DNA from: Pseudomonadota bacterium
GTDB taxonomy: Bacteria > Desulfobacterota > Binatia > Binatales > Binataceae
DNA: 64,000 nucleotides
Direction: 5' to 3'
NCBI GenBank assembly: GCA_021323945.1
Contig: JAJPKA010000018.1
Location: 62,001 to 126,000, forward strand
Each line of letters starts with the position of its first letter. Positions within the stretch are counted from its first letter, which is position 1. Made by a program: the position numbers and the translations under genes. Below the pieces are notes generated by a model. That model was not told the DNA's origin. It saw only the letters and a program-made list of their open reading frames with translations, and ran no database searches. Shown piece by piece: positions 45,532 to 54,677 of this stretch.

Positions 45532-47100
45532 TCACGCGCGACGCTCCCACCAGACGGCGATCCCAACGATAAGCAGTAGCTCCGGAATTAGAAGCACCGA
45601 TAGAACGAACACCGCATCGAACTGGGCTATTGTCAGACTGAATCGAGATGCGCGCAAAGTGCGCGGTCGAATCGAAATCGCATTGACCTGACCGGCAAGC
45701 CAATCGATGCTGTTCATTATGAAATCACGGTTGAAGAAATTTTCGATATATTGATTGCCGGCAAAGTCGGTGTCGCCGAACACCACCAGACGCGCTGTCC
45801 CCTTTCCTCGCTTTAGCTGGTCAAGGTTGGCTTCGACCGCTGCTGCAACGGTCACCGGTCCTTTAATGTCCCCGTGGCCAAACTTCGCGGTCTGTTTCTG
45901 AAAGATCCCGACGAGATCGGTTTCCGCCCACGACGTATCGGAGGTCCTCGCCAGAGGTGTGACAATCAGACCGGGCTTCGGCGATGTGGTGGTATCCAGG
46001 GAGCGGGTCATGGGAAATACCGTCTGTTTGTCGAAGGAAGCCGTAATTGGATGCGGTAGGTAAGAGGTCACCATCGGGTTAAGGCCAAGTGCGGGGCCGG
46101 CAAAAAGCCGCACGACTTGGTCGACTACGATGTCGTTTCCAGCTGTAACCCCCCAATCGCTCACCAGCTTTTGCAGAGCCGTCTGATTGACAGAACCGTC
46201 AGGCCGCGGCGGCTGGAACATCACCAGCGCGCGTCCACCATGGTTCAAATAGCTATTGATTGAATCGACCACATGGGGCACCAACGGCCGGGTTGGTCCT
46301 GCAATAACCAACACAGCGCAGGAAGTGGGGACCCTGGCCTCGGTTACCAGATTGACTTTTTTGAGCTCGTAATTCTCGCCCTCGAGAGCCTTTCGGAATT
46401 CAGCAAAGCCGTTGGGATTTTCGGCGTCGTCCGGGTCGGCTTCACCTTCACCCGTAGTGAAGCAAACCTGTTTAGAGCCGGTGCTTATGAGTTTCAAAAT
46501 ACCGTTGGTGATCGCCTCCTCGGTCAGCTCGGTGACGTTAGTGCCCTCACCCTTATCGCCTCCATATTGTAAATGCGTCGTGTTCATTGTGGTAACTTTG
46601 AACCGTTCGGCGATCTCCGGATGACGATTAGGATCGATCAGCTCATAACTGATTTTCGGTGAGGCGTAAGCGTACTCCTGATACAACGCTTCCGCAGTCG
46701 GGCTGTGGCCTTCCTGGACGAAGCCATACATTTTTAGTGGCTTTTTTAAATTTCTTACGACATTTACCGACTGCGGCGAGAGGCTGAAAACTTTTTCAAC
46801 AGTCAGATCAAACTGGTATGGGTAGCGTTTGGCCAAATAGTTAATTGCGATTAGTACGCCAACGAAGGCCGCCGAATAGAGCGCGGCATTCGCCCCATAA
46901 CGCGTGCTGCGGCTGCCGGCCAGCTCGCTAAGCCGGCCCCAACTGCTGGTGAGCCAAGCGACAAGGGCGAACGTACCGCCGATCAGGTTGACAGAAATGA
47001 AGAGTCGTGCGACCCCACCGCTGGTTAGAGCGTAGCCAATGATGCCGAAAGCCAGCAGAACCAGACCGAGCAAGCCGGTCAGCGCTGATGTCCGTTTCAT
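45532..47100 (-). CDS. GldG-like ABC transporter auxiliary membrane protein
   Basis: The 522-residue protein has three N-terminal membrane helices (residues 5-80 and near 95), a long periplasmic part, and a final membrane helix near the C-terminus (FVLSVLLIPELLLIVGIAVWW). The periplasmic part contains SLSPQSVNVVRNLKKPLKMYGF, then QVCFTTGEGEADPDD and GGRALVMFQPPRP, the ABC_transp_aux (GldG) pattern. In gliding Bacteroidetes GldG works with GldA and GldF; here motility is not implied. It follows the permease gene by 143 bases. Confidence 0.88.
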   Translation of the reverse strand: MKRTSALTGLLGLVLLAFGIIGYALTSGGVARLFISVNLIGGTFALVAWLTSSWGRLSELAGSRSTRYGANAALYSAAFVGVLIAINYLAKRYPYQFDLTVEKVFSLSPQSVNVVRNLKKPLKMYGFVQEGHSPTAEALYQEYAYASPKISYELIDPNRHPEIAERFKVTTMNTTHLQYGGDKGEGTNVTELTEEAITNGILKLISTGSKQVCFTTGEGEADPDDAENPNGFAEFRKALEGENYELKKVNLVTEARVPTSCAVLVIAGPTRPLVPHVVDSINSYLNHGGRALVMFQPPRPDGSVNQTALQKLVSDWGVTAGNDIVVDQVVRLFAGPALGLNPMVTSYLPHPITASFDKQTVFPMTRSLDTTTSPKPGLIVTPLARTSDTSWAETDLVGIFQKQTAKFGHGDIKGPVTVAAAVEANLDQLKRGKGTARLVVFGDTDFAGNQYIENFFNRDFIMNSIDWLAGQVNAISIRPRTLRASRFSLTIAQFDAVFVLSVLLIPELLLIVGIAVWWERRA

Positions 47101-47243
47101 CGTTACTTACCGGCGCACTCTGTCGTTCCGCCAGCTGATGAGAGGCCGCGAGGGTGCGCTGTTTCCCAAGCTTATGGTGTTCGGATTTAACACTTTCTAG
47201 GGGAGTGAACCTCGACTAGTTTGCTCTGCACGGTGTTGTCTCT

Positions 47244-48017
47244 TCAACGCCAGCGGGCCGATTCAACCGACCGTTGTGTTAGAAAAAGCGCGACAACGGT
47301 CACACTCAAAAAGAAGATAATGTCGCTTGTGTCAATCACACCGCGAACCATTGTTGAGAAATGATCCGGCAGGGAGAGGTATTTCATCAGCGCCCAGACC
47401 GCGCCGCCGCCGGATTCCGCCGGCCACGAAATCACATAGAGCAATATCAGAAGGCCGAAGGAGCTGACCGCAGCGATGATTTGATTTTGCGTCAACGAGC
47501 TGGTGAATAATCCCACGGCGACAAACGTAATTGCCAGCAAGGCGAGGCCCAGGTAGCCGGCAAACATGACCCCTACCTCTGGATTGCCGAAGATCATCAG
47601 GATCAATGGGAAGATCCACGCCAATGCGATCATGATTAACGTGAAGCAAGCGGCAGCGATAAACTTGCCGGCAACAATCTCACCGGTGCGGACGGGTGCC
47701 GTCAGCAGCAATTCATAGGTGCCGGTACGCTTTTCTTCCGCGAAGACCCGCATCGTCAACGCAGGCATTACGATCACCAGGACGATCGACAGATCGTGCA
47801 ACAGTGGGTCAATGACGCGGGTGTTGAGGTTCATGTTTTGTAACTGCTGCTGCTGGCCCATCATCTGAATGAGCTGCACCATCTCGTCGAATTGACGCAG
47901 CAGCGCGAAAAAGAACCAGCCGGCGAGCAACAAAAAAACGGTGAGCACAACGTAAGCGACCGGCTGGACGAAATATCCTTGCAATTCCTTGCCGGCTATG
48001 ACGAGCGTGTTCCTCAT
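47244..48017 (-). CDS. ABC-2 type transporter permease (GldF-like)
   Basis: The 257-residue protein has six hydrophobic helices and begins MRNTLVIAGKELQGYFVQPVA, a usual start in this family. The cytoplasmic loop FAEEKRTGTYELLLTAPVRTGEIVAGKF is the coupling signature of ABC-2 permeases. It is encoded three bases after the ATPase gene, so the two form one transporter. The substrate is unknown. Confidence 0.92.
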   Translation of the reverse strand: MRNTLVIAGKELQGYFVQPVAYVVLTVFLLLAGWFFFALLRQFDEMVQLIQMMGQQQQLQNMNLNTRVIDPLLHDLSIVLVIVMPALTMRVFAEEKRTGTYELLLTAPVRTGEIVAGKFIAAACFTLIMIALAWIFPLILMIFGNPEVGVMFAGYLGLALLAITFVAVGLFTSSLTQNQIIAAVSSFGLLILLYVISWPAESGGGAVWALMKYLSLPDHFSTMVRGVIDTSDIIFFLSVTVVALFLTQRSVESARWR

Positions 48018-48020
48018 CGT

Positions 48021-48797
48021 TTAAAACCTGGCGGAATGACCAGCACCGACTTCTTCGAGAGTCTCCTCCGCGCTGCCCTCGCCGCCACCGCTCTCCTTGG
48101 CAATCGCCTGAAGGAAAACTTCTTCAAGTGAGGTGCCCGCCGGGATGTCCGAGAGTTGCTCCTCGAGCACCAGACGGCCATCATTTATGATTACGACGCG
48201 GTCGCAGATCTGCGAGACCTCGGGCAGGATGTGGGTCGACAGTACTATCGTACGTTTCCCCGCGAGACTCCTGATCAATTCGCGAATCTCATGAATTTGT
48301 CGCGGATCGAGCCCGATAGTCGGCTCGTCGAGCACGAGTACCGGCGGATCGTGGATTAGAGCCTGGGCGAGCCCCACACGTTGACGATAACCCTTCGACA
48401 GTTGACCGCAGATCCGGCCCGCCATCGAAGTAAGCCCGCAGACATGCATCACGTGTTCAACGGCATTGTCGAGCGCCGCGCGTCTAACGTTGCGGAGTTT
48501 TGCTACAAAGCGCAGATAAGCCTCGATGCGCATGTCGCTATACAGTGGCGGAATCTCGGGCAGATAGCCTATGCGGCGCCGTGCTTCGAGTGAATTGGCG
48601 AAGATGTCCAGTCCGTCGATTAGGACCGTACCCGAAGTCGCCGGCATGTAGCCGGTGATGATGCGCATCGTGGTCGTCTTGCCGGCACCATTAGGACCGA
48701 GAAAACCGAGGATCTGGCCGCTTTCAGCTTTGAATGAGATTCCAGAGACCGCGACGAAATTGCCGTAAGTTTTCGAGAGATCCTTAACCTCGATCAT
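48021..48797 (-). CDS. ABC transporter ATP-binding protein (GldA-like)
   Basis: 258 residues with Walker A GFLGPNGAGKTTTMR, Q-loop in YLPEIPPLY, signature LSKGYRQRVGLAQALIHDP, Walker B VLVLDEPTIGLDP, and the switch His in VLSTHILPEV. It powers the permease encoded three bases downstream. The C-terminal 25 residues, rich in Glu and Gly, go beyond the domain. The ATG at 48797 is the first gene of the four-gene operon. Confidence 0.95.
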   Translation of the reverse strand: MIEVKDLSKTYGNFVAVSGISFKAESGQILGFLGPNGAGKTTTMRIITGYMPATSGTVLIDGLDIFANSLEARRRIGYLPEIPPLYSDMRIEAYLRFVAKLRNVRRAALDNAVEHVMHVCGLTSMAGRICGQLSKGYRQRVGLAQALIHDPPVLVLDEPTIGLDPRQIHEIRELIRSLAGKRTIVLSTHILPEVSQICDRVVIINDGRLVLEEQLSDIPAGTSLEEVFLQAIAKESGGGEGSAEETLEEVGAGHSARF

Positions 48798-49451
48798 TAC
48801 TCGATGCCTGCCGTGACCGGCGACGCGAACCTACTATTGTGGACGATCCCCGCAGCCCAATATTCAATGACGGAGACTAGTTAAACGACGCCCAATCAGC
48901 GTGTCAATATAATGGCTCTCGGGTTCTCTTCCGCTAAACCATCAGCGCCGCCTTGCATCGGAAGAGTCGCGGACCCATCAGCCGGATTTGGGCGCTAAGC
49001 GGAATGACCCAATGCCCCTGGTTTGTGTCCCTGGGCATGGCCTCGCGCGAGGCAATACCATTGCGTCTCATTGCCATCCTTGGGTGAAAGCTCCCTTCGA
49101 CAATACAACTCGGCTATGGTTTCCACTCAACTGCTGCTTTGGTCACGCCACTGTGCCTCGGTTCGAGTTTAATCTGCCAATGTCTGACTCGGAGCAGCCT
49201 ATGCCGATTAATCTCGGCTCCTGCCACTGCCAGAAATGGTGTGCGCTGGAGCGGTGTAAAGCGCGATTGAGCGATTCATGGAACCCAAAGAAACGGATTG
49301 TTAACAATGCGCCGGGAGGGCGGTGTATAAGGTTGGGCGAGCCGGGTGTTTCGCCTCTCAACGGCTTTCGCAAATAGCCGCCGTTGGCTACTGTGGTTTC
49401 GGTGTCCTGGGTCGACGCTGCGCGGCAGCATCATGTCAGAGACGAGCGCTT
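48798..49451. other. 654-base divergent spacer between the ABC operon and polA
   Basis: No gene can be supported. It holds two perfect palindromes: GCCTCGCGCGAGGC (49040-49053) and ATTGTTAACAAT (49297-49308), and a TATAAT hexamer at 48908-48913 without a clear -35. Promoters for both flanking genes must lie here. Confidence 0.45.
49297..49308. promoter_or_regulatory. 12-base palindrome upstream of polA
   Basis: ATTGTTAACAAT is perfectly self-complementary and lies 144 bases before the polA start. It could be an operator; nothing ties it to a known regulator. Confidence 0.3.
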
Positions 49452-52112
49452 ATGGTTGAGGAACGGCCGACACTTTACTTGATCGATGGGTCCGGTTACA
49501 TCTTTCGGGCTTTCTATGCGCTGCCTCGCCTGAGCAACTCTCGCGGCTTGCCTACCAACGCGACTTACGGGTTTATTCGAATGCTTCTCAAGCTCCTGAA
49601 GGAGGCGCGGCCCACGCATCTGGCGGTGATCTTTGATTCGGCTCAAAAGACGTTTCGCGACGAGTTGTTTGACTCCTACAAGGCCAACCGGGTGGAGACC
49701 CCCAGTGATTTGGTGCAACAGATTCCCTACATCTACCGAGCAGTGGATCAGTTCCGCATTCCACGCCTGGTGATCGATGGGTATGAAGCGGATGACGTCA
49801 TCGGGACGCTGGCTGTTCGCGCTGCTCGTGATGGCTTCAACGTCGTTATTGTCACGGGCGATAAGGATTTTATGCAACTCGTCTCACCCCACATTACTTT
49901 ATGGGACACGATGCTTGGGAAGCGAACCGGGCTGCGCGAAGTGCGAGATCGTTTTGGAGTCGAGCCGCGCGCCCTGGTCGACGTGATGGCGCTGATGGGG
50001 GACTCAATCGATAACATCAAGGGTGTTCCGGGGGTAGGTGAGAAAACCGCCAGTGCTCTGATTCGGAATTACGGCTCGCTTGAACAGCTGTTCGCTGGGC
50101 TGGGCCAGCTCGAGCAGACCAAAATCCGGGGAGCCAAAAAACTCGCTGCCACCCTCGCCGAACATCAAGCCGATGTCGAACTCGCGCGCAAGCTGGTACG
50201 AGTCGACACGGATGTTGCACTCGACGTCGAGCCCAAGGATCTCGCTTGGCCGGGAATTGACGAAAGAGGCGTGGCTGACCTCTTGCGCGAGCTCGAATTC
50301 GACTCACTTTTGAATGAGTTAACCCCTTCGGCGCAGGAGTTGCCCCGGGCGGCTCTCACTGAAGAGGTCGTGGCGGACCGCGAGACGTTACCCACCATAG
50401 TTGACCGATGTGCGCGAGCGACCCGTATCGCGCTGCATATAGATGCCGATGATTCCGACCGGCATAAATTAAAGGTCAAACCCGCGGATGAACCGCGTAT
50501 CTATCTTTTCGGTAAACAATCAATCCCCGCTGCCGCAGCCCTCCTTACAGGTACTTCGCCACCTAAGGTCTGCCATGACCTGAAACGGCACATCAGGCTA
50601 TGCCGCGGCTACGGTATCGAGTTGGCCGGGGTCGACTTCGACACGATGCTGGCGGGCTTTTTGATAAATCCCGGCAAACCTGAGCCCTCGATTGTCGATC
50701 TGTATCATGAACATTTGGCGCCGTTGGGAGGAAGTGCTGCGGTAGGTTCTGACGCAGCGGTAGTCGAGGCTTTGCGTCAAACACTCGAACGGAAACTTCG
50801 TGACGACCAGCTTAACACTCTGTTCCATGAAATTGAGTTGCCGTTGGCGCGGGTGCTGGCGGATATGGAGACTGCCGGTATCGGGATTGACGGCGAAGCC
50901 CTGAAGGCGATGTCGGCCGAGTTTGCCCATCAGTTAGCGCGACTTGAGCAGGAATGCTACGAGCTTGCGGGCCGCGAGTTCAATCTCAATTCACCGATCC
51001 AGTTGCGTGAAATCCTTTTCGGTCACCTGCGGTTGTCGGTTAAAGGTTTAAAAAAGACCAAGAGCGGCTATTCCACTGACGCTGACAGTCTTGAGAAGCT
51101 TGCTGCCGTCCATCCAATGCCGCGCAAGTTGCTCGAATATCGGGCTCTGGCCAAGCTCAAATCCACGTACAGTGATGCATTACCCCAGCTCATCAACTCA
51201 TCCACCGGCCGAATTCATACGCAGTTTCACCAGGCTCTGACTGCAACCGGCCGGCTCAGCTCAAGCGACCCGAATTTGCAGAATATTCCGACGCGTAGCG
51301 AGGAAGGCCGACGGATTCGACGCACCTTTGTGCCGGAGCCCGGCTACGTTCTGCTGTCAGCCGACTATTCACAAATCGAACTGAGAGTACTGGCACATTT
51401 GTCTGGCGAGTCCACTCTGATAGAGGCGTTTGATCGGGGCGAAGATATTCACACGCGCACTGCTCGGGAGATCCTTGGCGACGACGGCGTGCTTGACAGC
51501 GAAGCGCGACGACTGGCAAAGGTCATCAATTTCGGAATTATTTACGGCATGGGTCCTCAGCGCCTTGCCAACGAGTTGGCCATTCCTCTAGGTGAGGCCA
51601 CAGACTACATAAGGCGATACTTCGAGCGATTACCAGCGGTGCGCACTTACGTGGAGCAGACGGTCAAGAATGCACGCGAACTTGGGTACGTCTCGACGAT
51701 GTACGGCCGCAGGCGCTACCTGCCAGAGCTTAATGGACCCGATGGTGGCGCCCGGGCTCAGGCAGAGCGGATCGCGATCAATACCCCTATTCAGGGCAGT
51801 GCAGCTGACCTCATCAAGCTCGCCATGGTGCGGCTGCACGCAACGCTGGCCCGCGAGCACTTACCGGCGAGGATGGTGCTGCAAGTTCACGATGAGTTAC
51901 TGCTCGAGGTGGAACGCTCGCATTTGGAGGTGGTCAGTCGAATTCTGGCACATGAGATGGAGAGGGTCGCCGAATTGCGGGTGCCATTGAGGGTCGAGCT
52001 CAAATATGGCCCCAACTGGGGTGATCTGCGCCCCCTCGGCTCCAGTGAGCCGCCGCTAGTTCAGTCGAGCGACACAAAAGCGCCTGAATCAACGTTTAAG
52101 AATCAGACTTGA
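49452..52112 (+). CDS. polA: DNA polymerase I
   Basis: 886 residues. The 5'-3' exonuclease domain (1-290) has LYLIDGSGYIFRAFYAL, DGYEADDVIGTLA, VTGDKDFMQLV and GVPGVGEKTA. The 3'-5' domain (about 310-490) is degenerate: the DxE motif of proofreading enzymes reads LHID, so one or both catalytic acids are changed, though FDTMLAGFL keeps one Asp. The polymerase domain has motif A DYSQIELRVLAH (near 638), motif B RRLAKVINFGIIYG and motif C QVHDELLLE. It fills gaps and removes primers, probably without efficient proofreading. The ATG at 49452 fits homologues; the frame is open 43 codons earlier. Confidence 0.96.
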   Translation: MVEERPTLYLIDGSGYIFRAFYALPRLSNSRGLPTNATYGFIRMLLKLLKEARPTHLAVIFDSAQKTFRDELFDSYKANRVETPSDLVQQIPYIYRAVDQFRIPRLVIDGYEADDVIGTLAVRAARDGFNVVIVTGDKDFMQLVSPHITLWDTMLGKRTGLREVRDRFGVEPRALVDVMALMGDSIDNIKGVPGVGEKTASALIRNYGSLEQLFAGLGQLEQTKIRGAKKLAATLAEHQADVELARKLVRVDTDVALDVEPKDLAWPGIDERGVADLLRELEFDSLLNELTPSAQELPRAALTEEVVADRETLPTIVDRCARATRIALHIDADDSDRHKLKVKPADEPRIYLFGKQSIPAAAALLTGTSPPKVCHDLKRHIRLCRGYGIELAGVDFDTMLAGFLINPGKPEPSIVDLYHEHLAPLGGSAAVGSDAAVVEALRQTLERKLRDDQLNTLFHEIELPLARVLADMETAGIGIDGEALKAMSAEFAHQLARLEQECYELAGREFNLNSPIQLREILFGHLRLSVKGLKKTKSGYSTDADSLEKLAAVHPMPRKLLEYRALAKLKSTYSDALPQLINSSTGRIHTQFHQALTATGRLSSSDPNLQNIPTRSEEGRRIRRTFVPEPGYVLLSADYSQIELRVLAHLSGESTLIEAFDRGEDIHTRTAREILGDDGVLDSEARRLAKVINFGIIYGMGPQRLANELAIPLGEATDYIRRYFERLPAVRTYVEQTVKNARELGYVSTMYGRRRYLPELNGPDGGARAQAERIAINTPIQGSAADLIKLAMVRLHATLAREHLPARMVLQVHDELLLEVERSHLEVVSRILAHEMERVAELRVPLRVELKYGPNWGDLRPLGSSEPPLVQSSDTKAPESTFKNQT

Positions 52113-52142
52113 ATTTCTCCCTTTCACGACCGTCCAATCCTT

Positions 52143-52721
52143 TTGAGTAAAGAATCCGGGCCGGCAGGCGACGAAACTGAACTCATTCGGAGGGCAACAC
52201 GAGGTGATCGCGAAGCCTTTGGTGTCTTGGTGGAGCGCTACCAACGGCGCGTAATCGGGGTAGCACTTGCGGTGGTACACAACCAGGAAGACGCCTTGGA
52301 ACTGGCGCAGGAGACGTTTGTCAGAGCGTTTGAGAACCTCCGCAGCTTCGAGTCGCGTTCGAGCTTCTCGACCTGGCTTTATCGTATCGCGGCAAACTTG
52401 GCGATTGACTTCCGCCGCCGCGAGCGGCGGCATACGTTTGTCCGGGGCGAGGAGGCTGCCATAGAAATCGAGCGCCTGCCAAATACGGACAGCGATACTT
52501 TCGCCGAATTTTCCCGCGCTGAGCTGAATCGTCGCTTGCGTGCTGCCCTCGACGAATTGACGCCTGAGCATCGAGCAGTGATACTGCTGCGAGAGGTGGA
52601 GGGCCTATCGTACGATCAAATCAGCGATATGTTACAGTGTCCTCGCGGTACCGTAATGAGCCGATTGCATTATGCGCGCAATCGCCTGCGAGCGATTCTC
52701 AAGAGCGCTGAGCGGAATTGA
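52143..52721 (+). CDS. ECF (RpoE-type) RNA polymerase sigma factor
   Basis: The 192-residue protein has region 2 (ERYQRRVIGVALAV, DALELAQETFVRAFENLRSF, FSTWLYRIAANLAIDFRRR) and region 4 (LDELTPEHRAVILLREVEGLSYDQISDML, GTVMSRLHYARNRLR). It should direct a stress regulon. Start is a TTG at 52143. The next gene, a zinc-finger anti-sigma factor, starts within its last codons, so the pair is translated together and probably autoregulated. Confidence 0.95.
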   Translation: MSKESGPAGDETELIRRATRGDREAFGVLVERYQRRVIGVALAVVHNQEDALELAQETFVRAFENLRSFESRSSFSTWLYRIAANLAIDFRRRERRHTFVRGEEAAIEIERLPNTDSDTFAEFSRAELNRRLRAALDELTPEHRAVILLREVEGLSYDQISDMLQCPRGTVMSRLHYARNRLRAILKSAERN

Positions 52722-53272
52722 AAGTGATGGCTGCGTGCGCCCAGGTACAACTCTTACTCGGGCCCTTTGATGACGGTGAGCTGGAACCTCACGAAATGGA
52801 GGAAGTCGCCCTTCATATCGTGAGTTGCAATGAATGCAAAGCGGCTCTTGACGACTATCGCTCGTTAGGAGTCGCACTGCGCGATTGCCTGGAGTTGCCC
52901 AACACTGACGGTTTCACGGCGGCGGTATTGAGCCGCATTGAACGGATTCCGCAGCCCTGGTGGGCGCGCTGGCGGGCTTTTCTCGATGCATCTGGAGAGC
53001 ATGTTGCCGCTGCTGTATCCTTGGTAGCAACGGGCGCCTTGGCTGCATTGTTAACGGTATGGCTGGTAGCTCCGTACGCGCATCATCTTTTTCATCGCGC
53101 CCAAAACGTCAGCGCAGCGGCGCCGCGCGATGGCCATGATGACCTGGCCTCAGCCATGCCCGAGACTGCAGATGCGGGAATAGCTTTGTCGTCGGATCAA
53201 CCTAAGCCTGCGATGCTCGCGCTCTCGAACGATCCCACGACCACCGTGATCTGGGTGCCCAACCAACCATAA
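52718..53272 (+). CDS. zinc-finger (ZAS) anti-sigma factor, single membrane helix
   Basis: The 184-residue protein has an N-terminal ZAS motif in which HIVSCNEC gives the H-x3-C-x2-C pattern, which sequesters the sigma factor in the cytoplasm. A membrane helix lies at about 93-118 (AAAVSLVATGALAALLTVWLVA), followed by a short outer tail. The TTG at 52718 overlaps the sigma stop; the ATG at 52727 may be the real start. Two bases after its stop comes a secreted protein, likely part of the signal chain. Confidence 0.88.
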   Translation: MKVMAACAQVQLLLGPFDDGELEPHEMEEVALHIVSCNECKAALDDYRSLGVALRDCLELPNTDGFTAAVLSRIERIPQPWWARWRAFLDASGEHVAAAVSLVATGALAALLTVWLVAPYAHHLFHRAQNVSAAAPRDGHDDLASAMPETADAGIALSSDQPKPAMLALSNDPTTTVIWVPNQP

Positions 53273-53274
53273 GT

Positions 53275-53820
53275 ATGAGCCAACCGGGTCCTAGCTCGCT
53301 GCTTCTGTGTGCCTTGGTTTTGTTGCCGTTAACGATGCAAAACAGGGCGGAAGCTCAGTGCGACAGTCCCGTGCTCAGCATTCACGTCGACTCGATTTTT
53401 GCACGTGTGACCGGCTCTGACATCGACCAGCGTTTGGGTCGGGAGACAGGACGGCTGCAAGCCCTATTCGACTACGGATCCTATCGCTTATTGCGCACCG
53501 AGGAGGCTGACACGTCCTGTGGCCAGGAAGTGGCCTTCATTTTGCCGGTTCAGCGGGTTTTGCATGTCAGACCATTAGCGACTCACGGTAATTCGGTGGC
53601 TCTTGATTTGGCCTTGTTCGCGGGTGCTCGAGCCCTACTGCGTCAGCAACTCAAGATCTGGAAGGGAGGGCTGCTGGTCTTCGTCGTATCGCAAAATCCT
53701 CAGGATGCCTACATTACGAGCCTTACTGTTGATACACCTCAAGGATTTTCGGCGAGAGAGCCCGCAGGCACCGCCACTGGGGTTGCGAGCCCTTGGCGCG
53801 GGACCAAGGGTCACGATTAG
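53275..53820 (+). CDS. secreted protein of the sigma/anti-sigma operon, unknown function
   Basis: The 181-residue protein has a signal peptide (LLLCALVLLPLTMQ, cut near AEAQ). The mature part is beta-rich with two Cys (CDSPVLSIHV, TSCGQEV) and has strands such as VAFILPVQRVLHVRP and GGLLVFVVSQN. No known domain is recognised. It is two bases after the anti-sigma gene, so it could tune or sense the envelope signal. It resembles small outer-envelope beta proteins only in a general way. Confidence 0.65.
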   Translation: MSQPGPSSLLLCALVLLPLTMQNRAEAQCDSPVLSIHVDSIFARVTGSDIDQRLGRETGRLQALFDYGSYRLLRTEEADTSCGQEVAFILPVQRVLHVRPLATHGNSVALDLALFAGARALLRQQLKIWKGGLLVFVVSQNPQDAYITSLTVDTPQGFSAREPAGTATGVASPWRGTKGHD

Positions 53821-53839
53821 ATTGCCGCCTGTCGATCAT

Positions 53840-54229
53840 TCAGCTCTCTGCAATCACGTAGGCGATGGCAAATGTGGCGGTATGGCTGAGACTCAGATGG
53901 AAACGGGCAACATTGGCGCTGCGAGCGAATGCGGCTGCTTTGCCGTGCAAGACCACTGTCGGCGCCTGGCCGCGAGCTCGGAGGATTTCGATTTCTCCCC
54001 ATCCGACATATCGGTTCCACCCTGTCCCTAACGCTTTCATCACGGCCTCCTTGGCGGCAAACCGTGCAGCATAGCTCTGATATCGAGGGCCCTCACGCGC
54101 TTCACAGTAGGCGATTTCCTGTTCAGTGAAAACGCGCCGGCGAAAGCGACTGCCAGTGGCTTGACGAGTAAGAGCGCGTTGCACTCGTTCGACCTCTATT
54201 ATATCGATCCCAGTGCCGACGATAGCCAT
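53840..54229 (-). CDS. acpS: holo-[acyl-carrier-protein] synthase
   Basis: The 129-residue enzyme moves phosphopantetheine from CoA to acyl carrier protein. It has GTGIDIIEVERV (metal-binding Asp) and RFAAKEAVMKAL (metal-binding Glu), and SLSHTATFAIAYV near the end. Length is normal. It converges with the secreted-protein gene, with 19 bases between the stops. Confidence 0.96.
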   Translation of the reverse strand: MAIVGTGIDIIEVERVQRALTRQATGSRFRRRVFTEQEIAYCEAREGPRYQSYAARFAAKEAVMKALGTGWNRYVGWGEIEILRARGQAPTVVLHGKAAAFARSANVARFHLSLSHTATFAIAYVIAES

Positions 54230-54389
54230 GTTGTCGATAGAGTGTGCCTCTAGGTGATGGTTGCTGCCGGAGTTCGTTGACTTGGAGTTGTTGTGGACGG
54301 TTTATCCCGTGTTTTGGCCACGACAATTCTGGTTTTCGGTCGCCGATCAGGCAAGCCTTTGCCACAAAGCTCATGTCGGAGGGTAGTCA

Positions 54390-54623
54390 ATGGCCCAACT
54401 CAAGACTACAGTTAACAAGGCAAAATGTATTGCCAGCCAGGATTGTGTTCAAACTGCTCCTGGGGTGTTCCAGCTCGACGACGAGGGCAAATCGGAGGTG
54501 TACGACCAAAGAGGGGCACCGGATAGCGTCATCCTGGCTGCGGCGCGGGCCTGTCCGGCGAAAGCCATTATCGTCGTCGATGAACTGACGGGTACCCAAT
54601 TGTTTCCACCGCCCAAGAAATAG
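54390..54623 (+). CDS. 3Fe-4S-type ferredoxin
   Basis: The 77-residue protein has KCIASQDCVQTAPGVF and a later ACPAKAI, giving C-x5-C...CP. The fourth cysteine of the 4Fe-4S pattern is not in the usual place (A-P instead), as in the ferredoxins that serve cytochrome P450s and related oxygenases. It probably carries electrons to an oxygenase; none is adjacent in the window. The ATG at 54390 lies just after a GGAGG, spacing about nine. Confidence 0.9.
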   Translation: MAQLKTTVNKAKCIASQDCVQTAPGVFQLDDEGKSEVYDQRGAPDSVILAAARACPAKAIIVVDELTGTQLFPPPKK

Positions 54624-54677
54624 CCATCAGCGCGGCCGGCACTTTAACCGGTCCCAGCGAATGGCCGTCGCAGATTA

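Noticed and set aside
48988-49377. 129-codon plus-strand frame upstream of polA
   Set aside because: Contains the palindromes of the spacer, no family likeness, Cys/Pro/His composition not typical of a gene.
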